The notes under the pieces: model-generated
Database searches by the model: none
What the model saw: only the letters and a program-made list of their open reading frames with translations
What the model was told of the DNA's origin: nothing
In this document: positions 1 through 5,015 of the stretch, in pieces
Layout: each line of letters begins with the position of its first letter
Position numbering within the stretch: position 1 is the stretch's first letter
Translations under genes and position numbers: made by a program
DNA from: Verrucomicrobiota bacterium
GTDB taxonomy: Bacteria; Verrucomicrobiota; Verrucomicrobiia; Opitutales; Seribacteraceae
DNA length: 5,015 bases
Assembly: GCA_014382645.1 (NCBI GenBank)
Contig: JACNJI010000225.1
Location: 1 to 5,015 of the forward strand
Reading direction: 5' to 3'

Positions 1-1
1 C

Positions 2-262
2 AAGCCTTTGGCCGATCTGTTCGGCAAGCTCACCCCTGATGCCAAAACATACTCCACCGAATGGTCGACAGGATTGGAACAGTATGATTCGGAACAGGCG
101 GATTGCTTGGAGCGAGTGCTTTTATGCTTCGACACCGGGGACGTCTCGGGCCTTTCCAATGAAATCGCACTAGGCTTCGTGCCATTGTTCGAACGCAGTC
201 AAAAGTTTCTTACCGAAGAAGCGGTCACCGAACTAGAGGAACCCATGGAAAACGAATCGTGA
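2..262 (+). CDS. C-terminal part of a small acidic helical protein of unknown function, upstream of maf
   Basis: The frame is open from the first bases of the window to the TGA at 260-262, giving 86 visible residues. The 5' end lies outside the window; the TTG at 8-10 is in frame but is probably an internal leucine codon, so no start is assigned. The product is acidic and looks helical, with no signal peptide or membrane segment. The stretch around bases 101-205 (LERVLLCFDTGD, then NEIALGFVPLFERSQKFL) has the look of two amphipathic helices joined at a Gly-Asp turn. From memory this resembles small uncharacterised proteins with a 'GD...L.D.leyE..P.l..w' pattern that sit beside flagellin genes, but I cannot confirm the relationship. 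It overlaps the maf start by four bases, implying co-expression with the glycosyltransferase. A flagellin chaperone or assembly accessory is possible, but it is not recognisably FliS. Confidence 0.7.
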   Translation, partial: KPLADLFGKLTPDAKTYSTEWSTGLEQYDSEQADCLERVLLCFDTGDVSGLSNEIALGFVPLFERSQKFLTEEAVTELEEPMENES

Positions 263-2133
263 GCATGGCGCCAATACTAGCAGCGAACGAGGCCGTACTG
301 AGGAGGCGTTTCCCCTTCGTCCACCATCGACTTGCTCAAGTCGGTGATCGTACCTCGGACGATTGCTTTTACGAAAAAACCAACACCGGCCTCAAGCTTT
401 TCATCCGCAAAGGGGAAAAGCAATTTCCCGCTTACGGGGAGAAGAAGCCCGAAAAGCTAATAGAGAGATGGCTTTCAAATCTGGTTCTTGCTCCTGAATC
501 ACTTTATGGGGTAAGCGGTTTTGGGGATGGCTCTCACCTAAAAAGGTTTCTCGAAGACACGCCGGTAGGCACTAATGTTTTCGCGGCGGAAAAAGATACT
601 GCTCTGCTTCGAGAAACACTGAGCCTCATCGACGTGTCCTCCATTCTTGCGAATGAACGATTGTTTCTAGGCGTGGGAGAACCTGACGACGAATTTTTTC
701 GCGACATAGAGACAGTTGCTCTAAATGGAGTGCGGAATGTAGACACTATCGTCTTTTCTCCACTGTATTCATTGGATGAAAGCTATTACGACCGGATGCG
801 CAATGAGATGATGCGGCAATATCTGGTCATCAGGCCCCTCATTGAGGTTAATGTCCGTACCGCGATAAACATTCAGGAAAACACCCTTGAAAACCTCACC
901 TTACTAGCCAATTCACCAGACATTGGGAAACTGGCAAACCGCTTTGCCGATGTTCCATTTATTTTGATTGGAGCAGGTCCCTCTCTCGATGACTCAATAG
1001 ACTTTCTTAAATCCGTAAAGGACAAGGCAATAATAGTCTGCAGTAACAGTCCCTACAGAAAGCTGATCAATAGTGGCATTCGCCCCCATCTAGTCGTTAC
1101 TGCAGACCCCATGTCTCCCACCTTGCAAGGTTTCCAGAACGTTTCTCTTGATGGAGTGCCTTTGGCAGCCCCATTTAGCGCATTCCCGGAAATAATAAAA
1201 CGCTTTGCAGGCCGAGTAATTACATGGAACACGTTAAACCCCATAGTTGCGGCCCTCAAGGAAAGAACCGGCATTAAACCTGGCACTCAGATTCTAGAAA
1301 AAGGCACCGTATCTTCATGCGTGCTAGATATTTCTCGCGTTCTGGGCTGCAAAAAAGTTCTTTTCATCGGACAGGACATGGCTATTCGCCAAGACGGTAA
1401 ATATTATGTGGAGGATTCTGCTTACGGTGATTCCGGCGCCCATTATGCATCCATCGATCAGGTGCAAAACTTACCTGGTAATACTCTCGAAAAAGTCCCT
1501 GTAGAGGGACGGTTGTTCGTCTACCTCAAGACATTCGAGGAGTTCATAGCCCAAAACCCTCAAGTTCAATACCGCAACTTAGCCGAGTTCGGCGCATTGG
1601 TCAAAGGAGCACCATACCAAACCTTTGAACAAGCTAGCGAATGGATAATGAACGGCGATTCATCAGCATTCGAGAAATCGTTGAACGATCTTTTTATCGA
1701 ACAAAACCAAAAAGGTGACATCGATTTGAATGAAATCTTTGCTCCGACCCAAAAATACGTCGAATCAATCCTTGAAAAATCGCTTTCCGCTGCACTTCGT
1801 ATCGAAATGCTACCGGCAAAATATGCCGAACTGAATTATTCCAACAATCCAAAACTCAAGAAAATCCTAGAGCTGGCAAACGAAGTAAATGCATTAGTCG
1901 ACTCAAGAAAATTGGATTGGAGTATACTCTTTGAAGGCAAGACTAAGGGGGAATTGGTCAACTACAAGAAAATCATAAGGCACATATCCGGGCCTAATGA
2001 GACGTGGTCCAGTATCTGCAGAAACAAAGAATATTACTGGGCTTTAGCGGAAGGGGCTCACTGGCTACTGATGCTATTGGATAAACATTTACAGCTTGAG
2101 GTCAAAAAAGAAGAAATTGCTCGACCGGGCTGA
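259..2133 (+). CDS. maf: Maf-type flagellin glycosyltransferase (MAF_flag10 / DUF115 family, MptE-like fold)
   Basis: A complete protein of 624 residues, within the usual size of Maf enzymes. Characterised members transfer pseudaminic or legionaminic acid from the CMP-sugar to Ser/Thr of flagellin in the cytoplasm. The N-terminal domain has a glycine-rich segment, YGVSGFGDGSHL (residues 83-94), followed by a FAAEKD strand end (108-113). The central MAF_flag10 domain begins at VPFILIGAGPSLDDS (232-246), the family's glycine loop. It continues with CSNSPYRKL (261-269) and GIRPHLVVTADP (273-284), the conserved helix and 'D-P' strand end. VLFIGQDMAI (367-376) matches the family 'GQDlA' motif, and RNLAEFGALVKG (439-450) corresponds to the usual 'NaTegGa.i.G' segment. 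The C-terminal ~170 residues are helical. The start is GTG at 259, overlapping the previous stop (GTGA); ATG at 265 is two codons in and equally possible. AGAGGA at 235-240 is rather distant as a ribosome site. The gene precedes fliD, which supports a flagellar role. The sugar donor cannot be read from sequence. Confidence 0.9.
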   Translation: MSMAPILAANEAVLRRRFPFVHHRLAQVGDRTSDDCFYEKTNTGLKLFIRKGEKQFPAYGEKKPEKLIERWLSNLVLAPESLYGVSGFGDGSHLKRFLEDTPVGTNVFAAEKDTALLRETLSLIDVSSILANERLFLGVGEPDDEFFRDIETVALNGVRNVDTIVFSPLYSLDESYYDRMRNEMMRQYLVIRPLIEVNVRTAINIQENTLENLTLLANSPDIGKLANRFADVPFILIGAGPSLDDSIDFLKSVKDKAIIVCSNSPYRKLINSGIRPHLVVTADPMSPTLQGFQNVSLDGVPLAAPFSAFPEIIKRFAGRVITWNTLNPIVAALKERTGIKPGTQILEKGTVSSCVLDISRVLGCKKVLFIGQDMAIRQDGKYYVEDSAYGDSGAHYASIDQVQNLPGNTLEKVPVEGRLFVYLKTFEEFIAQNPQVQYRNLAEFGALVKGAPYQTFEQASEWIMNGDSSAFEKSLNDLFIEQNQKGDIDLNEIFAPTQKYVESILEKSLSAALRIEMLPAKYAELNYSNNPKLKKILELANEVNALVDSRKLDWSILFEGKTKGELVNYKKIIRHISGPNETWSSICRNKEYYWALAEGAHWLLMLLDKHLQLEVKKEEIARPG

Positions 2134-2330
2134 GTTCTGACTCTCGTCCGGTGTTAACCCCGGCTTTCTCAATTGCCTCAAAACGGCGGTTCCTCTTTTT
2201 TCGGTTTGCCGGAACGCAATTTCGTCCTGTGGCATAAACAATGCTACACGTGATGACGTACACATGAATTCCTCTAAGTCATTATACATACGCTTTGCTT
2301 CGCTCATTGCTTCATTTCTGATTATTTCCA
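2134..2330 (+). other. Intergenic region between maf and fliD
   Basis: No supported gene lies in these 197 bases. The stretch holds a putative sigma-54 promoter, and a 25-codon reading frame (2264-2341) that overlaps the fliD start and is reported as a finding. Just after the maf stop, CCGG at 2148-2151 can pair with CCGG at 2160-2163 around an 8-base loop. The bases that follow are pyrimidine-rich (CTTTCTC) but not a T-run, so I do not call a terminator. The last 20 bases before fliD are pyrimidine-rich without a purine-rich ribosome site. A minus-strand frame spanning the gap (2089-2349) has no recognisable product. Confidence 0.6.
2230..2245 (+). promoter_or_regulatory. Putative sigma-54 (RpoN) -24/-12 promoter for fliD
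   Basis: The sequence TGGCATAAACAATGCT matches the sigma-54 consensus TGGCAC-N5-TTGCW at TGGCA and at TGCT. GG (2231-2232) and GC (2243-2244) are separated by exactly 10 bases, the invariant spacing of this promoter class. Transcription would begin near base 2256, leaving a 5' leader of about 75 bases before the fliD ATG. Many bacteria transcribe middle and late flagellar genes with RpoN and an enhancer-binding activator (FlrC/FleR/FlgR type), so the location is sensible. No activator site was identified and a match of this length can occur by chance. No sigma-28 or convincing sigma-70 promoter was seen in the same gap. Confidence 0.45.
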
Positions 2331-5015
2331 ATGGGTTCTGAATTAGCACTTTCAGGTTTGGCGTCCGGCTTTGACTGGCAACCTGTCGTCGAACAACTTA
2401 TTGAGCTTGAGGCTATTCCGAAAAAACGCCTACAGCTCGAAAAGCGGCAGAACGATGAGAAAATGTCTGAGCTTGGCCTTTTGAAAGGTCAATTGGACAC
2501 ACTCAAGGGGGCTGCCACCGCCTTACAGAACGACGACCTCTTCGAAGCTCGAAAAGGAAGCCTCGATGAGGATGCAGGCAAGTTCATGTCAGCCAACGTC
2601 AAAGCCGGCGCAATGACGGGTTCCTACAAGATCGAGGTGTCCTTGCTTGGTTCCTCCACCTCAATGTCCTCAATTCGCCGCAAACCTCTTGGTTTGGGGC
2701 AAGCGCTGTCCTCGAAAGCAACGAATTTCCCGGTTACCGGTCTCGACATCAAGCTTGAGGATCTTCCCCTGCAAACAGCGATTACGAAGGGCACCTTCAC
2801 CGTGTCCAGCAGGACGTACGAAATTACCAACCTCGAGGAAACCCTGCAGGAACTAATGGATCGAATTGCAGCCGATCCCGAGGACGATCAAACATCGGTA
2901 ACCTTGGAATACGACGCGATCAACGACAAGATAATTGTCGACGGCAACGACTTGATCACCGACCCCACTTTCACTGATACTCCTATTCTGGGTTCGCCCA
3001 CCGACAGCAGCAACTTTCTGAAAGTTCTGCGCTTGCTGGATCAAATTTCCTTGAATCGCGACGCCGACTACGAGGGCGACTCCGGCATTTCCATCTGGAG
3101 CGGTTCATCCTCAAGTCTCGCGAACCCGGAGAAGGCGGGTTGGTTGCGTCAAGACGACAATGAGGAAGCATTGGCGGCTGATGACAATAAAATCTTCACG
3201 GCAAATGGAATTCCAACGGGAAAAGAGGTCTTGTATCGACGCAAAGCTGTTCACGACCAGTACGAAGCGACCATGGGATACTCCACCGGTAACATCGTAT
3301 ATCGACACGGATACCTGTACGAAGCGCTCCAGGATTTCCCCACCACCGCGTGGACTAAAACCGTCGACGCCTTAAACACCAAAGTCAGCCTTTCCAGTTT
3401 ATCTCCATCCTCCGACAACTTTTGGCAATTGAAGAAGGACTTAGCGACCGATCGGGTAGGGGCATCGACAGGACAGGCAACTTTTTCGGCTGCTGTAGAT
3501 ACCGGGGGAGGCGCAGGTCAATACCATATCCCAACAGCAAGTACTGCGGGAACAACGGCCTTAAGTAACGCCTACAAAGCCGGAGACATCGTCAAAGCAG
3601 CCGACGGTTCATTTTTTCGTGCCGTTCAAGACAGGAAACTCGCCAACCTTACTTCAACCGAGGATTTCGGAAACATCGGACAGGCAATCGTCACCAGCAA
3701 GAATGCAAATGCCGGGGGATGGACTACCATCGCCGGAGTGGCAGGTGCTCCCGACGAGTTCCGACCAAACCACATTTTCGTCAAAGGTCGCATTTACGAA
3801 GCGAATACAAGCGGTGGAGCTACCCACTTCGGCTCAAGCAACGGTTTTGCCGAGCATGACGGGGTCACCGGGCAAGTGAATTTTTCCGGCGACGACTTAG
3901 TTGCGGGAAATGCGGCTGACGCTGCCGTAAATATGAAATTTTACCGGGCGAATGCAGCTTGGGACAACGTGACTGCTTTGCCCAATACCTCTACCGCGCA
4001 TCCCACCAATTGGACGGCGGGTGAATTCGTACAAGCCGACGACAATAATTTCTACGAGGCGCATGCCGACTGGGCGAACGTTTCCACTCACTCAGCAACA
4101 ACGAACTACGACCCGGCTGTAGCAACTTCGAAGTACGTACACTCGGGTACAGGCTCAACCAACTTCTACGAGGCTCATGCCGATTGGACGGCAGTAGATG
4201 ATTTTGCTAACGGCGGCAGCGTCAACAACATTGGAGCCACTGCGACTGATACGAATAAATACGTATTTCACACGGGGCACAATAAATTCTACCAAGCCCA
4301 GCAAGACCTCAATCTAATTGCCGCCAAAGCGGAAACGATTATATATAACGCCGCTGGCACGATGGCTCAAAAATTCGCTAAGTCCGGTACCGGGGCAGGC
4401 ACGAACTTCTACAAGGCGAAAGCCGCTTGGGCTAATGTTACCGCATATACGGAAGATACTGCCGTAATCGGCATTAATACTAATGACTATCGGCAACTGA
4501 CCTCAAACGGGGGTGCCAATGGCCGAATTTACCAGGCTCTCGGCAACCTCGGATCATTTGCGGCTCACGCCACAACAGCAAATCACACAGCGACCGACGT
4601 AGTTGAAAGCGGTGGCAATTACTGGAAAGCCAAGCTCACCACAGCCAGCCAAACTTTTGCGGGAGGGGGATTGACGACTGCTCAAGTCGTGCCAATGAAT
4701 ACGAACGATAGAGTGCTCGACACCGCCAACGGGAAGGTTTTTTCCGCCAATGCCACTCTCCAAGCCATACAGAATCACGCGGCAACAACCAACTACACCA
4801 ACGAAGTCGTGGCCGGTCTTGGGGGATCGTTCTGGAAAGCACAACAAACCATTGCCAGCCAAACTTTTGGAGGAGGTGGATTGACGACTGGCCAAGTCGT
4901 GCCCATGAGTACGAATGATAGAGTACTCGACACCGCCAACGGGAAGGTTTTTGCCGCCAAAGCAACTCTCTCAGCCATACAGAATCACGCGGCAACAACC
5001 AACTACACTAACGAA
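2331..5015 (+). CDS. fliD: Flagellar filament cap protein FliD (hook-associated protein 2), oversized, 3' end outside window
   Basis: The frame stays open from ATG 2331 to the window end: 895 codons without a stop, C-terminus missing. FliD forms the pentameric cap at the filament tip and helps exported flagellin fold into place. The N-terminus is diagnostic: SGLASGFD at residues 8-15, then VVEQLIELEAIPKKRL (19-34), leading into a coiled coil to about residue 65 with the typical 'LG.LKGQL' heptads. This is the FliD_N (D0/D1) region. Residues 154-238 resemble the middle domain of FlgK/FlgL/FliD: GTFTVSSRTYEI, LEETLQELMDRI, an alternating beta segment, and SNFLKVLRLLDQ (227-238). After a linker, residues ~315-895 form a repetitive insertion with CBM5/12-like modules. 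No cysteine occurs in the visible part, usual for exported flagellar axial proteins. The start fits the family exactly, though no ribosome site precedes it. Usual FliD length is about 450-700 residues, so this one is unusually large. The FliD_C region should follow downstream. Confidence 0.9.
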   Translation, partial: MGSELALSGLASGFDWQPVVEQLIELEAIPKKRLQLEKRQNDEKMSELGLLKGQLDTLKGAATALQNDDLFEARKGSLDEDAGKFMSANVKAGAMTGSYKIEVSLLGSSTSMSSIRRKPLGLGQALSSKATNFPVTGLDIKLEDLPLQTAITKGTFTVSSRTYEITNLEETLQELMDRIAADPEDDQTSVTLEYDAINDKIIVDGNDLITDPTFTDTPILGSPTDSSNFLKVLRLLDQISLNRDADYEGDSGISIWSGSSSSLANPEKAGWLRQDDNEEALAADDNKIFTANGIPTGKEVLYRRKAVHDQYEATMGYSTGNIVYRHGYLYEALQDFPTTAWTKTVDALNTKVSLSSLSPSSDNFWQLKKDLATDRVGASTGQATFSAAVDTGGGAGQYHIPTASTAGTTALSNAYKAGDIVKAADGSFFRAVQDRKLANLTSTEDFGNIGQAIVTSKNANAGGWTTIAGVAGAPDEFRPNHIFVKGRIYEANTSGGATHFGSSNGFAEHDGVTGQVNFSGDDLVAGNAADAAVNMKFYRANAAWDNVTALPNTSTAHPTNWTAGEFVQADDNNFYEAHADWANVSTHSATTNYDPAVATSKYVHSGTGSTNFYEAHADWTAVDDFANGGSVNNIGATATDTNKYVFHTGHNKFYQAQQDLNLIAAKAETIIYNAAGTMAQKFAKSGTGAGTNFYKAKAAWANVTAYTEDTAVIGINTNDYRQLTSNGGANGRIYQALGNLGSFAAHATTANHTATDVVESGGNYWKAKLTTASQTFAGGGLTTAQVVPMNTNDRVLDTANGKVFSANATLQAIQNHAATTNYTNEVVAGLGGSFWKAQQTIASQTFGGGGLTTGQVVPMSTNDRVLDTANGKVFAAKATLSAIQNHAATTNYTNE
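3279..5015 (+). repeat. Degenerate repeat-module array within fliD (aromatic-aromatic-x-Ala core)
   Basis: From residue 317 onward the protein repeats a short pattern: a 'x-V' strand, 4-9 small/polar residues often with Gly or Asn, then (F/Y/I/V/L)-(Y/W/F)-x-A-x-x-x-(W/L). The core second aromatic lies at residues 330, 429, 489, 538, 575, 613, 654, 694, 734, 765, 804, 835 and 874. From 538 on the spacing is 37, 38, 41, 40, 40, 31, 39, 31 and 39 residues. The first copies (YSTGNIVYRHGYLYEA at 317-332, AYKAGDIVKAADGSFFRA at 414-431) read like the 'Y..GD.V...G..Y.A' signature of carbohydrate-binding modules 5/12, and a WQL at 365-367 stands where such modules usually end. Two copies are also close at DNA level: 4047-4073 and 4161-4187 (FYEAHADW) match at 24 of 27 bases. 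The array runs past the window end. Confidence 0.75.
4611..5015 (+). repeat. 210-base tandem duplication (70 residues) at the end of the window, second copy incomplete
   Basis: Unit A covers 4611-4820 and unit B starts at 4821 and is cut at 5015 after 195 bases. Aligned without gaps, 167 of 195 bases are identical (86%), and 147 of the last 162 (91%). The two longest exact runs are 36 bases (4763-4798 = 4973-5008) and 27 bases (4716-4742 = 4926-4952). At protein level 54 of 65 residues match. Each unit contains one short module (GGNYWKA / GGSFWKA) and one long module (TANGKVF), giving the alternating 31/39-residue spacing. The period is a multiple of three, so the frame is kept. The similarity points to a recent duplication or gene conversion, and further copies may lie downstream. 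Confidence 0.95.

Noticed and set aside
2148..2170. Possible rho-independent terminator after maf
   Set aside because: The stem is only four G-C pairs (CCGG/CCGG) and is not followed by a T-run.
2089..2349. Minus-strand 86-codon frame covering the maf-fliD gap
   Set aside because: It overlaps both flanking genes, matches no recognisable family, contains a low-complexity Phe run opposite the A-rich maf end, and leaves no room for the fliD promoter without conflict.
2647..3879. Short plus-strand frames inside fliD (2647-2856, 3160-3375, 3619-3879)
   Set aside because: They lie in other frames of the continuous fliD coding sequence, which has family-specific motifs and no stop. Their products are compositionally odd.
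4554..4998. Overlapping minus-strand frames of 60-120 codons opposite the fliD repeats
   Set aside because: They are shadows of the repetitive coding strand. The same duplicated DNA appears in several antisense frames, with Ser/Arg/Trp-rich products of no known type.
4611..5015. CRISPR array or mobile-element repeats
   Set aside because: The repeats are direct, in frame, adjacent without unique spacers, and vary by codon substitutions, so they are protein-coding duplications. There is no transposase or inverted repeat.

Overview
The window is a flagellar-filament locus of a motile bacterium. All genes are on the + strand. It holds the 3' end of a small acidic gene of unknown function, a complete flagellin-glycosyltransferase-type gene (Maf / DUF115 family), a 197-base gap, and the first 895 codons of fliD, which encodes the filament cap (hook-associated protein 2). 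The base composition is moderate, the fliD start has no Shine-Dalgarno sequence, and fliD may have a sigma-54 promoter. These traits would suit a Gram-negative environmental bacterium, perhaps of the Verrucomicrobiota/Planctomycetota group. That placement is a guess, because nothing here is a taxonomic marker.

Layout. Bases 1-262 hold the C-terminal 86 residues of the small acidic protein. Its stop codon overlaps the GTG start of maf (259-2133) in a GTGA junction, so the two genes are probably co-transcribed and translationally coupled. Bases 2134-2330 are non-coding as far as I can support. They contain a good match to a -24/-12 sigma-54 promoter (2230-2245), about 85 bases before the fliD ATG at 2331. 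From 2331 to the end of the window one reading frame stays open without a stop. A search for complete ORFs would miss it because it runs off the window.

The main point of interest is this fliD. Its first ~240 residues look like an ordinary filament cap protein: the GLASG N-terminus, a coiled coil, and a FlgL/FlgK/FliD-type middle domain. From about residue 315 to the window edge (residue 895) it becomes a long, cysteine-free, repetitive insertion. I count at least 13 short modules built around an aromatic-aromatic-x-Ala core, often followed by Trp or Leu. The first ones resemble carbohydrate-binding module 5/12 sequences. The last part is a 70-residue (210-base) tandem duplication with 86% DNA identity. 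A usual FliD is about 450-700 residues, and here the C-terminal D1/D0 part has not yet appeared at residue 895.

Working together: Maf-type enzymes add nonulosonic acid sugars to flagellins in the cytoplasm before export. FliD caps the growing filament and folds incoming flagellin. The enlarged cap could present a sugar-binding or adhesive surface at the filament tip. This is inference from the repeat pattern, not shown by the sequence.
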